Positions 1-11,921 are shown, counted from the stretch's first letter. The stretch: DNA of 64,000 nucleotides from Rugalucina vietnamica (GCA_964017185.1 OZ024874.1:14937957-15001956); one strand, 5' to 3'. Numbers and translations: made by a program. The notes: generated from the sequence alone by a model not told the origin.

Positions 1-7
1 CTTAAAA

Positions 8-284
8 GATTTGGTTACAACATACATGTGATATACATCTGAGAAACCAAATAGGGAAATTTACTTTTTGAAATATGGAGAATGATTAAACAAAGAAGGA
101 AATTGTTGATTTCAAATAGGGAATAGGGAGATCTGAAATTTGAAAAAGGGAGATCTGAAATTTGAAATAGGGAGATATATAAGTTATATAGGGAAAATTT
201 GAATTTCCAAATAGGGAGATTTGCTCAAAAATAGGGAGATCCCTCCGAAATAGGGAGATATCACATGTATGGGTTACAAACATA
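8..284. repeat. Short element with inverted ends and GGGAGAT repeats
   Basis: The ends are imperfect inverted copies: TTGGTTACAACATACATGTG on the left, and CACATGTATGGGTTACAA on the right read in reverse. Between them an AATAGGGAGAT-like unit recurs about ten times at variable spacing. No coding signal is seen. It looks like a MITE whose interior expanded as a minisatellite. Positions 285-875 after it show nothing recognisable. Confidence 0.45.
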
Positions 285-875
285 CTTGTATTCAGTATTC
301 ACCCACTTAAATCTTTCCTGCATACTGAAAGAATGGGCATCTAGTGCCGGTAAACTGCCTCCTAGAAGTGTGCTAAGGTGAAGATCGTGGCTTTATGTTG
401 ATGGACCATAAGACCAAACCAAAAGAGGACTCAACTTCATTATACTAGGTGGTCTCCCAAAGCATGGAGTTCAAACTGATGGAATGATTTAGATGTGTTG
501 GAAAGCTGATCAGTCTGAGAATAGATGCCTAAATCCAACAGGTACTCATACCAATATCTCACTGACAGTGATACAATATCTCACCGATACCTCTACTATA
601 ACCATCAGTAGGAATGGAGCAAACCTATATCTCGAATCTCTAGAAGTAGTGTTGATAGATCATATTATACAGGTAATGAACTATCATCAACATGAACAGA
701 AGTAGGTTCAAATGATGTGTATCTCATGCCCCATCAACAAGTTGTCATTCATAAATAAATATACTACTCTTTTTCAACTACCCTAATTCTTCTAAATTTC
801 ACTAAAATTTACTAAAGTAAGTACGATTACAAAGGTTGCAGTATTCCAGGAGTTTCTCTGACTGCATGTAATTCC

Positions 876-1134
876 AGACCCTGAGGTTATAAAACTTTTT
901 TCATTCTCAGCATGAAAATTCAACTACTCATAAATGTTGAAATAGTCAAAATTAGTCGAAAATTCAGATTCAAACTAATTTTTTATCCTGCTCATAAATG
1001 TTAAAATGCCAACAATTTATCCTGCTCATAAATGTTAAAATGCAAACAATTGGCATTTTAACATTTAATGAGCAGGATAAATTTTAGTCTCATCTGAGTA
1101 GAGCATGAAAAAAGTTGTATAACCTTGGGACCTG
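876..1134. mobile_element. Palindromic MITE, family P, copy 1
   Basis: The ends are inverted copies of a CCCGAGGTTATAAAACTTTT-like sequence. The core has TAAAATGC(C)AACAATTGGCATTTTA arms. The left arm is partly duplicated around 1010-1040, where the 'cctgctcataaatgttaaaatg' word occurs twice. It is related to the copies at 4971, 5621 and 8709. There is no ORF; it must have been moved by a transposase encoded elsewhere. Confidence 0.6.
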
Positions 1135-1892
1135 GGGTTCTAATCTTGCCACTGCCATGTTATATCCTCTACCAACATCATAAGAACACAGTTTATTTTT
1201 CCAAAAAGGGTAGATTATCTCAAAATGAATGAAAAAATAATTTTATGTTCCTTTGACTTGCTTCCAGTATGTATAATGTTTTGGAAGTGTGCTTTTCTTC
1301 AGTATGCTTTGGGTTTCCTATCAAGTTCTTCTTTGGTATGTTATGGTAGATCCCTTCTCACTCAACGCCTTGTCTTTCACAGCCCCAGGGAATAGCAGGG
1401 ACCAACTTTTGCCCAGCAGATCGCTGCTTAAAAATCCAAATTGTATCAAAAGTCAGTTAGTAAAACCACAGTCTTTTTACCCTGAGCCAGGGTATATTCC
1501 CCCGACCCCTCGGCATTGTGGGCTAGTGCATTAAATTCAAATTCTGACTATATGCCCAATTCTTCCCCTGTCTTTGGGGCTGGATTACAAGTGATTGTTG
1601 CATAATAGACACACAAAATGGCTGCAACAAGGCTAATATGGAACAGGGATAAATGTCTGTCCCAAGCTATGCAGTAAAGGGGGCAGGGGTGGTCTACATC
1701 TTTGTTCTTTCAAAGCATTGCTCAGTTCTACCAGGTGTAACACCACAAAAACTGGAAGACACTAACTGGCCTGCGCCTTTTTTCTTTTATCATTTCCTTA
1801 TTTTTCATTCATTTGTCAGCTCAAATGGGTAAATCCATCTAATCAAGATCAAACACAACATCAGTCTTCTAGTAGACAACTAGGCTGCTTAT
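1135..1892. other. Unassigned spacer
   Basis: No gene, repeat copy or RNA gene was recognised here. Short open frames exist but have no splice context and no protein-like composition. Confidence 0.4.
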
Positions 1893-2117
1893 ATGTGAGC
1901 GGCACCAACAGGGTGGTTTCCGACCAGGTCTGTCACAAACCGGCCTGTGCAGCTACAGGAAAAGGCTAGAAGCTTGAAATTTCGGATTAAATAGCTGAAG
2001 AAATGTACTATCAGTGTGGCGAAAATAAAGGCGCTGATCAGCTTCGCGGTTACAGTGAAGCTGATTTGCACCTTTGTTTTCGCATAGACAAAATCTGCTT
2101 TTCTCATGCCGCAGCTT
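1893..2117 (+). mobile_element. MITE family A, copy 1
   Basis: Ends are TGAGCGGC and GCCGCAGCTTA. The body has the family landmarks in order: GGTTTCCGACCAGGTC, AAGCTTGAAATTTCGGATT, a TGTACTATC-like word, and a hairpin flanked by ACAAAGGCGCTGATCAGC and its inverse. The hairpin's right arm has drifted (cttcgcggttacagtgaag), so this is an old copy. Confidence 0.8.
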
Positions 2118-2526
2118 ATATGAAGATGATCTTTTTATTGAGTATCCTCTATCTTTATTGCCTTACATAAACTTAATTTCCAGTGATTAATGAGACTTCA
2201 AGATGAAAAATATCTGTATACAATCTTATTCTTTTACTAGTCTGACTTCTGTAGGATCAAATTATTATAAAAAAAAAACAAAAAAACAACTGGATTTGAG
2301 AGTACCCTTTTAATAATTTCTAAGAAGCTGAAGGAGGAAAATGCATGAAGAAAATAATCATATCTTCAAGGAAAAAATTACATATGAACAAAGGAAACTT
2401 TTAAGATTAGTGGAATCATTCTTGCTATGCTCATTTTTTTTTAAATCAGGTCAAAATTTCAAGTGTAAATAAAATTTTAAATTTCCATCACTTTTCATGG
2501 GGAAATCTAGCCCTGAAAAACGACGA

Positions 2527-2752
2527 TTTACAGTAACTATAAATTCGGAAATGTTTGCCAAAACTTTATTTTCGCTAATATTCACGAATTCGTTGCCTGG
2601 CAAATTTAAAGTTCTCGTTCATAAAGAATTGCTATAAGCTTTATAAACTCAATGAGTACTCGCTCACAAATTCAAGAACTCGCTAATAATTTGTGAAAAG
2701 AAAAATTTGTGAAATAAAAGTCTCGCGAAAATTTCCAAACATACAGTATGTC
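2527..2752. mobile_element. MITE with TACAGTA ends
   Basis: The left end reads TTTACAGTAACTATAAATTCGG, followed by AAATGTTTGCC. The right end, reversed, reads TACTGTATGTTTGGAAATTTTCG. The interior carries repeated TTCGCTAAT / ACTCGCTAAT words. A diverged relative lies in the IBTK intron at 49178-49375. There is no coding capacity. Confidence 0.5.
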
Positions 2753-2903
2753 TGGCAAACATTTAAAGGGCCAAATCAAATTGTATGATTCACTTTCCTA
2801 TGTAGACAATCAAGAGCATTTTAGGCATCTATAGTAGAATATTCAACCTTTTTAATTAAACTCTTCAATTTTTTCCAAAAGTGTTAATCAGGCTAGAATA
2901 TTC

Positions 2904-3138
2904 TGGACGCAAGAAAACTGGTCTTCGAGGTTTCCGACCAGGTCCGACGCAAACCGGTCTGTGCAGCTACAGAAGGTGGTTAGAAAGTTGAAATTTCAGA
3001 TTTAGAATTTAAGACAAGGAATTGTACTATCCACATGGCGAAAACAAAGGCGCTAATCAATTTCGCAGTTACTGCGAAGCTGATCTGCACCTTTGTTTTC
3101 GCATAGGCAAAAATCCGGTTTTCTCTGGAGGAGGCTCA
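2904..3138 (+). mobile_element. MITE family A, copy 2
   Basis: The left TIR is degenerate (gacgcaagaaaactgg) and the right end is ggaggctca. All internal landmarks are present. The hairpin core is of the TTCGCAGTTACTGCGAA type with both arms matching. Confidence 0.8.
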
Positions 3139-3297
3139 TTTTAGCCTAGATTTCATTCCACAACTATAACCATTTTGATCTGTTGTCAGTCAGCTTAATG
3201 GTATTTAACAGAATCTGAGACCTTAAAACATGATTTGGACCAATCAATTGTGTCTAGACCATATATCTAAACCAAGGTTCAATGAAACTGAGTGATA

Positions 3298-3534
3298 TAT
3301 GAGAAAAAATGAGAAAACTGGATTTTTGCCTAGGCGAAAACAAAGGCGCAGATCAGCTGTGCAGTGTCTGCACAGCTGATCAGCACCTTTGTTTTCGTTA
3401 CACATATAGTACATTTCCTCTTCTTCTTAAATCCGAAATTTCAAGCTTCTAGCCTTTTTCCGAGACTGTACAGGTCGGTTTGATTCGGAACAGGTCGGAA
3501 ATCCAAATTGTTGGTTTTGTAACGCGAAGGCTCA
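3298..3534 (-). mobile_element. MITE family A, copy 3
   Basis: Reverse-oriented copy. The hairpin core is of the CTGTGCAG..CTGCACAG type, flanked by aaaacaaaggcgcagatc and gatcagcacctttgttttcg. It ends with gaaggctca after the inverse of the GACCAGGTC block. Confidence 0.8.
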
Positions 3535-3884
3535 TAACTAAACCAGGGTCAATGAATCTGAGTGATATATGACAATAATTCTGAGAGGCTTAGTAGTTCC
3601 TACTTTACAAAGTAAAGGCAACAAGAATGGTACATTTATTATCACTAAAAAGCACAAAAGATATTTGCAAAAAAAAAAGAAAGAAAATAAACAAAAAATA
3701 AACAAAACAGGTATAATCCTTTTCTTCATCCTATGTTTTTAGTCAAAAAGTAAAAAAAATCATGAAAAAAAGTTTGCAGTAAATTATAGTATCAGAAATC
3801 TGAAGCTCTTGTAGGAATTCTTCCATCTTAGTTCGCTCCACTGGTTATCCGGAGTGCCCAGAAATCCAAATATCAGTTGGTTTT

Positions 3885-4275
3885 CAATGCATTAACATCT
3901 GCTGGGCCCCGAGGGAGGTGTTGAAACCCGAGGGTTTCAACCCTTCCGAGGGGCCCATCGGATGTTAATACATCAGAAAGAACATGTTTGATCGTTATTC
4001 ATCATGACGTCACAATATAACCTGCTGCGCCCCGTCGGAGGTCCCTCTATTCTTACTTTAATCAAATGCACGTTACGTGATGACGTCAATTTTAGCGAGA
4101 GGCCATGTAACAAGCATAAGGCATAAAAACCATGTATTAACAGAATGCGCTCTAAAGATTTGCCATCTTAATACATGGCTTTCTTTTCATTAATATATGG
4201 CTGTTAATATCGTGTGTCATGGGTATTTATGCAATAATAGAGAGATCAAACATGATTTTCCATTTATTAACATTC
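3885..4275. repeat. Palindrome-containing repeat, unclassified
   Basis: Positions 3892-3968 form a long imperfect palindrome: TTAACATC, GGGCCCCGAGG and TTGAAACCCGAGGGTTTCAA, followed by their inverses. The rest has TGACGTCA-like words and TTAATACATGG / CCATGTATTAA inverted words. The element ends are uncertain, probably near the TATTAACAT words. It looks like a MITE. Confidence 0.4.
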
Positions 4276-4294
4276 ACCAGGTAATATTTTCATT

Positions 4295-4527
4295 TGAGCC
4301 GCCTCGTGGAAAAAACAACGTGGTTTCCGAACGGGTCTGACAAAAACTGATCTGTACAGCTACAGAAGCAGGCTAGAAACGTGAAATTTTGGAGTTAAGT
4401 AGAGGAGGAATTGTACTATCCGAGTAGCGAAAACAAAGGCGATGATCAGCTTCGCGGTTACCGCGAAGCTGATCTGAGTCTTTGTTTTCGCCTATGCAGA
4501 TTGTTGGTTTTCCCACGAGGCGGCTCA
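4295..4527 (+). mobile_element. MITE family A, copy 4 (well preserved)
   Basis: The 233-bp copy has clean inverted ends, TGAGCCGCCTCGTGGAAAAA and its inverse. The hairpin core CTTCGCGGT/ACCGCGAAG is perfectly paired. It is a good reference copy for the family structure. Confidence 0.85.
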
Positions 4528-4970
4528 TTTCTGTTGCAAATTCTTAATGAATCTATTGAACTGAAATGCGGTTCATAGTTTCATGAACAACATCGTGTCA
4601 CGCGATGTCAAATGATCCAAACCTGACGTCAAAAAACATGGCTCTCGCCACTGTGATTGTACGTTGCGAACACACTCTGTAGGTAAATTCTCTATTTGCT
4701 TGCAAATGATCCCCTTGACTATTCAACATAGTGATAGAGAGAAATGAATGTAAATACATGTATAAGCAATGAGTTTTGAGTTTGTTTATTTTTTTTTTAG
4801 TTTGTTTGTATATTTCATGAACATCAGAAAAATGAAATTCATTTCTTAACTGACGGAGGCGTGGAAAGCAGAGGGTGCAGTGAAAAACCATTCCTAGTAT
4901 AATATATTCTGCATCTTTCAGGGGAGATAACAGACAGTGAATTCAAATCAGGAAAACTCCGTGGTCCAGG

Positions 4971-5209
4971 CCCCGAGGTTATAAAACTTTTTTCATGCTC
5001 AACTCAGCTGAGACTAAAATTTATCCTGCTCATAAATGTTAAAATGCCAACAATTGTTGGCATTTTAACATTTATGAGCAGGATAAATTACCAGTTTTTG
5101 AGTTTTGAACCTGAATTTTCCCCAACTTTTGACTATTTCAACATTTATCAGCAGTGTAAATTTCGTGCTCAGCTGAGCTGAGCTTGAAAAAAGTTTTATA
5201 ACCTCGGGT
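4971..5209. mobile_element. Palindromic MITE, family P, copy 2 (best copy)
   Basis: The ends are inverted CCCGAGGTTATAAAACTTTT. Positions 5018-5089 are a perfect 72-nt palindrome centred on CAACAATTGTTG. CTCAGCTGAG-type words lie just inside the ends. The flanking GTCCAGGCC occurs on both sides and may be a 9-bp target duplication or part of the ends. Confidence 0.7.
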
Positions 5210-5620
5210 CCAGGCCTTCAGAACCCCCAAACCCCCTTCTATCCAAAGAATCTTCTTGGTTTTGTGTTGTTGTCAAATCTACAGTTAAAAGTAAGACTAA
5301 AACCCAAGGAATTGGCACAATTAATTTTATAATCCCAACCCAGACACTAGACAGGAACAGAGTCCTGAATCAGGAAATCCTGATAAATCAGGAACTTTAT
5401 CATCCCTGAATTCTTTATAAAAAGAAAACAACAAAATATTGCAAAGTAAATATAATTACTGAACTAAATAATTAGCAGCCAATTTTTCAATCATTTATAT
5501 TCAAAGATTATGCTAATTAACTTAAAGCATCATTTAAACATCATTTTAATAGCTTACAATATTAGAAAAGTACTAGGCTGGCATGTACAAAAACAATCAG
5601 CGCAGATCAGATGCCTGGTA

Positions 5621-5860
5621 CCGAGGTTATAAAACTTTTTCCATGCTCAACTCAGCTGGTCCTAAAATTTATCCTGCTCATAAATGTTAAAATGCCAACA
5701 ATTGTTGGCATTTTAACATTTATTAGCAAGATAAATTACAGGCTTTTGGGTTGTAAGCCTTCAATTTCAATATATTTGGACGGGCTATTTAAGTATTTAA
5801 GAGCAGTTGAAATTTCAAGCTCAGCTGAGATGAGCATGAAAAAAGTTTTATAACCTCGAG
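5621..5860. mobile_element. Palindromic MITE, family P, copy 3
   Basis: It has the same ends and core as the copy at 4971, with a few substitutions in the right arm (TTAGCAAGATAAATT). CCTGGTA flanks both sides (5614-5620 and 5862-5868), which could be a target duplication. Confidence 0.65.
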
Positions 5861-5868
5861 ACCTGGTA

Positions 5869-6342
5869 GCCATGCAGCTCATCATTTTGTTACATAAAAT
5901 ATAATTCTATAAATTTATACAGTCTCTTAAATCTAAAGTTTTTACATTAGCCATTTTGTGGATGCACTACTCAGCTAAGTCCGTGCGCATCGATTTTTCC
6001 ACGGTGACCCCTGCGCCGTGACCTTTCAGTAGCAAAACCAAAACGGCTTGCACTATCTTAAAAAGCGGTCTTTCTGCTTTCAATACAGGCATAAGGCGTG
6101 TTTCTAAGACTCACAGAAATGGTTTTATGGACGATTTACCAACCCTACCCCCTTTTATCTGCATTTTGTAAAATGTCTGGCAGTCCTAAGGATATATACA
6201 AAAACCCAGGCACAAAATATGTTAAATGATTTTCAAGCTTCTGAGATTCAGTCTTTGAAAAGTACTTTACATTGCTCAAACCACCTGTAAAGTTACCTGG
6301 GAACTACATGTATTTGTCAATTAAAAGATGTTTCATAACATA
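5869..6342. other. Unassigned spacer
   Basis: Nothing recognisable: no repeat copy, RNA gene or coding signal was seen. Confidence 0.35.
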
Positions 6343-6576
6343 TGAGCTGCAATGCGAGAAAACGGGTCTTTGGCAGTTCCGACCAGGTCCGACACAAACC
6401 GGCCTGTGTAGATACAGAAGGTGGCTAGAAGCTTGAAATTCCGGATTTTAGAAAAAAAGGAATTGTACTATCCGTGTAGCGAAAACAAAGGCGCTGATCT
6501 GCCTTGTAGTTACTGCGAAGCTGATCTGTGCCTTTTTAGCATAGGCAAAAATCTGATTTTCTCATGATGCGGCTCA
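6343..6576 (+). mobile_element. MITE family A, copy 5
   Basis: It is flanked by TA on both sides (cataacaTA | TGAGCTGC ... GCGGCTCA | TAtgtg), the expected target duplication. The hairpin's left arm is mutated (gccttgtagttactgcgaag). Confidence 0.8.
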
Positions 6577-6937
6577 TATGTGTCCCTTTCAGATTATATT
6601 ATATTTACATTTCTCTTTAACTCATACTACAACTGTCACTTATAATGTGGAAAGGCGTTAGCATTGTAATTTGCAGAGTCTAACAAGTTACCCCTTTTTG
6701 CAGCACAGCCACTCTGAGCATATACAGAAAACGACTCTATGGCGCAATACTACTTGCTGGCCGCAAACCAATAGCATCATTAAATTTACAAAACTGCAAA
6801 AGGCATAAAAAAATGATGCACCTTTCAAATTAATGATTGTTGCACAGGTTTTGTTGAAAATCACACCATGGTCCTTTTTCCATCATTTCTTATTCATGAG
6901 AGATTGTCTGGTTCACAGCTGAGGACTGAAAGAAAAT

Positions 6938-7166
6938 TGAGCTGCAACACGAGAAAACCAGTCTACAGGGTTTCCGACCAGCTCCGACACAAACAACCTA
7001 CACAAGTCACGGAAGAAAGCCAGAGGCTTGATAGTTTAGAAGAGGGATTGTACTAATCATCTAGTGAAAACAAAGACACTGATCAGCTGTGCAGTAACTG
7101 CACAGCTGATCTGTGTCTTTGTTTTCGCATACGCAAAAAACTCCTGTTTTCTGGTGACGTGGCTCA
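6938..7166 (+). mobile_element. MITE family A, copy 6
   Basis: The core is of the CTGTGCAGTAACTGCACAG type and perfectly paired. The AAGCTTGAAATT block is partly deleted. The ends are TGAGCTGCAACACGAGAAAA and gacgtggctca. Confidence 0.75.
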
Positions 7167-8708
7167 CTTTTCATACTGCAGTGTTAAGCTCTGAAGTCGT
7201 AGCCAAAAACTTTGTCTTTTCCGACAATTTCTATTGTTCCCTTTTACCTATTTCGCTAAAAAGCTAACTTTAAACACCATTTTTTTTTATCTCTGAAGCA
7301 TAAGATTATATAAAATTAATGGTGATAAGCCAGTGCAATCATCTTGAAGGGTATGACTATAACTGTATGAAAAAAAAAAAAAAAAAAAACAACAAGTGCA
7401 TCATTCTATACCGAGTGATATCTCCAAAAGTAATGTCTAGTTGACATTTTGCTTACGATTAGCTTAAGATGACCGTAGGACGCCAATTTTTGCATTTTCA
7501 TGTCCCCACAGGGTGACACTAACCTGTCCCTACATTTCTACGGCTTTATGATTTTAGCCTCTACAATTTTCTACTTTGCACTTCGACAAAATTTGAAAGA
7601 TAGTAAGACCATAGCCCGTACTGGCATGTACCGGTGCCACTTTATGATAATTCAGGGATAAAATTAATGTAAGGTAATCATAGGCCCCTAGGGTGATCAT
7701 ACTGCATCTGTATGACTACTGCACAGTGTTTGTATGATACCATTAAAATCGTATGGATACCATATATGCTATTGCATGCGGTCATTGTACAGACATACTA
7801 GTAACAGGACATCCGCACGATTATTGGCTGCCACCATGCGATTGCTGAACATTTTTGATGTGGTAAATATATTTGTCAACTTCAGTTGTTCTGTGTACTT
7901 CAACAGTTACGTGTGGAAAGATGGCACTGACGAGCACAGAGCTGTGCACTAAGGCAGCTAGGCCATAATAGAGAGCAGGCTATTATTGAAGCCCTGTCTG
8001 TTTCATATTAATGTAATAAGTTTGGTTGGACACAAAAGCCGGTGGCCGCCTAACATCGTACGGGCTCTGTGCGATTTCCACTGAGAGTCTGCTGAGACCC
8101 TGTAATTTCCACAAGAAAGTTGTCTCAGAACGTCAACAACAGCCAGAGCTAGAAATCGTACGATGCACATACATATATATTTTAAACATATACGTCATCG
8201 TCCATGGTCACCCACCATGTCCGAAAAATTATAGGGAAAATCGCAGACCCAAAAATCATACAATGATCAGGGCACATATAACCTAGGCATAAGCTCTCTA
8301 ATCAGGACCTGTACTGTATTTCAAAACCTGCATGTCTGTTCCAAAATTTAGGATAATTACCTCATCAATATCGAAGAACTTATGCACAGACATGCACAGC
8401 ATATTGATATCTCTTTTTAGACAACACAGATTCTTCCAATAATGGCAAGACAATATTTCATGCTTTTGGTATCCTATTAAGATTTATACACCCACAACTC
8501 TTCATTATTCAAGGAAAATTTTCATAAAGCTGGTCTTCAAGTATTCAATGTGACATTGTTTCTTTTTACTGTAGAAGAATAACAGACCTACGGTGAGCGT
8601 GGCTTGTTGCACCTTCATCAGCAGAACATCATATGTACATTAGAAACAAATCACTTGGGCGGAAGAAATACAAAGAAACAGAATTGAATTAGTTTACCAG
8701 TATGCAGC
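7167..8708. other. Unassigned spacer
   Basis: It contains an A-run of about 20 nt (7371-7390) and no recognisable repeat, RNA gene or exon. Short open frames at 7734-7952 and 8026-8286 lack splice or homology support. Confidence 0.35.
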
Positions 8709-8945
8709 ACACAAGATTATAAAACTATTTTCATTCTCAACTCAGCTGAGCATAAAATATAAACTGCTCATAAATATTAAAATAGCAAAAATAAATAGAA
8801 ATTTTATGTTTAGATCACCAAACCCTGTAATTTATCTGCTTATAAATGTTAAAATGCCAACCACTGTTGGCATTTTAACAATTATGAGCAAGATAAATTC
8901 TAGTCTTAGCTGAGTTGAGCATGAAAAGTTTTATGACCTTGGGAC
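8709..8945. mobile_element. Palindromic MITE, family P, copy 4
   Basis: Diverged copy. The ends are ACAAGATTATAAAACT and AGTTTTATGACCTTGGGAC. The core keeps TTAAAATGCCAACCACTGTTGGCATTTTAA, now with a mismatch at the centre. Confidence 0.6.
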
Positions 8946-9134
8946 ATCATCTCTGTTCCATGGTCTGCCTAATATTTGAAAAATTGTAGTCATTTAATTG
9001 TGACCATAGTTAGCGACGGAACCAGGGCACTAACTCAAAACAATAATTCAACAACATAAATGACCAGTCTCTGAATAAAGGATCGGCAGTGTTATTAGAC
9101 TGGACAAGTCCTCCCTAGAGAATTCTACTTCATA

Positions 9135-9330
9135 TGAGCCGCGTCATGAGAAAGAGGGTCTTCGGGGTTTCCGTCCAGGTCTGATCTCGAATTTAAGAAG
9201 AAGCAGAATTGTGCTATCTGTGTAGCAAAAACAAAGGCGCTGATCAAGCTGTGCAGTAACTTACTGCACAGCTGATCAGCACCTTTGTTTTCGCATGGGC
9301 AAAATTCTGGTTATTCTCATGACCAGCTCA
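9135..9330 (+). mobile_element. MITE family A, copy 7 (internal deletion)
   Basis: TA flanks both ends (cttcaTA | TGAGCCGCG ... CAGCTCA | TAtgaaac). The GACACAAACCGG to TTGAAATTTC segment is missing. The core is of the GTGCAGT type with a lengthened centre (aacttac). Confidence 0.75.
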
Positions 9331-9568
9331 TATGAAACTACCCCAGAATTCAGTGGCTTTAGACACATCCTGGAGGTAGGCATAGAAATTAAGTCCGCTT
9401 GGCCCAGGATGATGTTAAAAGCCTGCACTACACTGCTGCTACTAGTGGCTGTAGACTGTAAAGATCCACTTTCCACGCAGCCAGACTTCCGTATGGCCTG
9501 AGTTTACGCATATGCAATAAAGTTATGTTCATGGTCATGTTGTTGTTAGCGTTCTACATAATATAAAG

Positions 9569-9611
9569 CAAACAGATCAATGTCAAAAAAAAAAAAAAAA
9601 AAAAAAAAAAA
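9569..9611. repeat. A-rich homopolymer tract
   Basis: A run of about 27 adenines lies after an aataaag-like word. It could be the tail of a retroposed sequence, but no body was recognised upstream. Confidence 0.4.
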
Positions 9612-9789
9612 TCAGAGTAATTGCAAACAATGAACTTACTCACTGGCGTTGCTAGAAAATCTAGGTTAACGCATTTTTGAAGATTGAACTTTCCCATTGT
9701 AAGCATTTGACTTTGAGTCCACTTTAATTTTTAGAGACTTTAGGAGTGATTTTTAGTTTTTATGTCATTTTTCGATGAAAATTCTCAAA

Positions 9790-9856
9790 GCAAACAGAAT
9801 AGCCCCAGATGGGATGCCGCGTTCTGCGGCGTCACATCTGGGGCTATACTGTTTGC
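9790..9856. repeat. 67-nt hairpin with matching 22-nt ends
   Basis: The inverted ends are GCAAACAGAATAGCCCCAGATG and its inverse with one change (A/T). Inside is a second small stem, GCCGC-gttct-GCGGC. It may be a tiny palindromic element. It is not a bacterial terminator in this context. Confidence 0.6.
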
Positions 9857-9958
9857 CTATGTCCCACAAAAAGAACGCCAGGCTTATATGAGTTAAGCAC
9901 ACACACAAATAAGTCTCAAAGAGTTAAAATGACCAAATTGGAAACTCAATAAAAAACA

Positions 9959-11634
9959 AGAGGACCAATGGTCCTGTAAACGCTCACCTGAGAACTGCTG
10001 CATATACCAATAAACATGTTTGAATATTATGGTATTTAACCCCAGTGCAGGGGCAGATGAAGCCCTTGGGCCATTTTCTTCTTTTTTTCAGAATAATCAA
10101 TATTCTGTCCATTTGCCAATTTCCTGCTGGCTTTTCCCTTCAAATGACATTGTAACAATTTTCCCCATTTAAATGCATGGTCAACCCATGTTAACCTTGC
10201 CAAAAACTGGGTCAAGGTCATCACAGTGTCATGATTTATGTATACATTGTAGTACTTAAGCCATAGATGCTTCACACCAAGTTTCTTTGAAATAGGTCCA
10301 CCGGTTCCGGAGAAGAAGATTTTTGAAGGGTTTTTACCATATATGGGCATGGCGGCCATCTTCGTCATGTGACCTTGATTATTTATATATACATTGATTC
10401 TTTTTTTTCTTTTTTTTTGATTCAGTTTAACGTCCCTTTCAAGCTTTTTCAATCATATCGAGACGAATCAATCGGTAGGTGGGGCGAAAACAGGAGTACC
10501 CGGGGAAAAACCACCTGACACACCCGCAAGCAGAACATGGCTTGTCATATATACATTGATTCCCCCATTCTATAGATGCTTCACATGAAATTTGGCTTTG
10601 ATTGGCCAAGCGGTTTCAGAGAAGATGTTTGAATAGTATGGTAATATACATGTATAATGCCCCGGGGTTGGGGAAAATATGCCCCTGGGGTCCAATTTTT
10701 TTCAGAATCATTAATAGTCAGTCCTACTGCCCATTTTCAGCAAGACTTTCACTTTAAATGACATTTTAAAGGTTTTCCCCCATTCAAATGCATTGGCGAC
10801 CTATGTTGACCTTGCCATAAAATAGGTCAAGGTCATCCAAAGGTCATAATTTATAAACACATTGTAGTACTTCAGTCCCCGATGCTTCATGCCAAGTTTC
10901 GTTGAAATCGGTCCATTGGTTCAGGAGAAGAAGATTTTTGAAGGGTTTTTCCCATATATGGGCATGGCGGCCATCTTGATCATGTGACCTGGATTATTTA
11001 TAAACACATTGATTCCCCCTTCCCATAGATGCTTCCTATAAAATTTGGCTTTGATTGGCCAAGTGGTATCAGAGAAGAAGATCTTTGAATATTTTTGTAA
11101 TATACATGTATATTGCCCCGGGGGTGGGGGCAGACCAACCCCTGTGGTCCAATTTTTTTTTTCAGAATTACCTACCTTCAGTCCATTTGCCCATTTCCTG
11201 CAAATTTTGCCTTTCAAATAACAATTAACAATTTTCCCCATTCAAATGCATGGGCGACCTATGTTGACCTTGCCGTAAAATAGGTCAAGGTCATCCAAAG
11301 GTCATAATTTATAAACACATTGTAGTACTCCAGGCCCCGATGCTTCAAGCCAAGTTTCGTTGAAATCGGTCCAGTGGTTCCGGAGAAGAAGAATTTTGAA
11401 GGGGTTTTACCATATATGGGCATGGCGGCCATCTTGGTCATGTGACCTGGATTATTTATAAACACATTGGTTCCCCCTTCCCATAGATGCTTCATATAAA
11501 ATTTGGCTTTAATTGGCCAAGCGGTTTCAGAGAAGAAGATCTTTGAAAATGGTGGACGACGACGGACGGACGACGCCGGATCATGGCCATCCTATAAGCT
11601 CACCTTGTGAGCCTAACGGCTCGGGTGAGCTAAA
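9959..11634 (+). mobile_element. Helentron/pearl-like element, family B, copy 1
   Basis: The 5' end is AGAGGACCAATGGTCCT followed by GCTCACCTGAGA. The 3' end is AAGCTCACCTTGTGAGCC then a stem and GGTGAGCTAA, so GCTCACC is inverted near both ends with a terminal hairpin. The body holds about three ~460-bp tandem units with ACCATATATGGGCATGGCGG and TCAAGGTCA words. A 146-bp SINE interrupts it at 10401. Hairpin ends plus central tandem repeats resemble Helentron-associated (HINE, pearl) elements of bivalves; that placement is inference. Reverse-strand open frames here (…KMAAMPIYGKNPSK…) come from the repeat units and are not genes. Confidence 0.6.
10401..10546 (-). mobile_element. SINE-like retroposon with 16-bp target duplication
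   Basis: ATATATACATTGATTC occurs exactly at 10385-10400 and 10547-10562. The insert begins with a T-rich run, i.e. a poly-A tail when read on the minus strand. That strand carries GTGTGTCAGGTGGTTTTTCC, CGCCCCACCTAC and GGGACGTTAAACTGAATC. The long duplication plus the A-tail indicates LINE-driven retroposition. A second copy sits at 17881. Confidence 0.8.
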
Positions 11635-11921
11635 AAACTACCATTTTCTAATAGACTAAAAGCAGTTCCTCAACTGTGAGCCAGTCTATAAATCGTCTGA
11701 CACTTTTCATATTGTTTGGAGACAAGTCATGTTTGTGTAATAATTTCCCCATATCTCATTGCAAAAAATAATACAATTTCGGTTCTTCTGAAAACAGATC
11801 AATGTTGAACACATCAGCCTACAGAACGAAATCTCGTTAACGGAATCCATGAAAAACATAACCAATATCATTATTGTATTTTTATCGAGTGGCTCTTTAT
11901 CAATAGGAGGACGCTATTAGA

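Noticed and set aside
9790..9856. Rho-independent terminator
   Set aside because: The hairpin has no T-run and the genome is eukaryotic; better seen as a tiny palindromic element.
10036..11495. Reverse-strand open frames with KMAAMPIYGKNPSK-like peptides
   Set aside because: They lie wholly in the ~460-bp tandem units of a family B element and recur with each unit; no domain, start context or splice signals.
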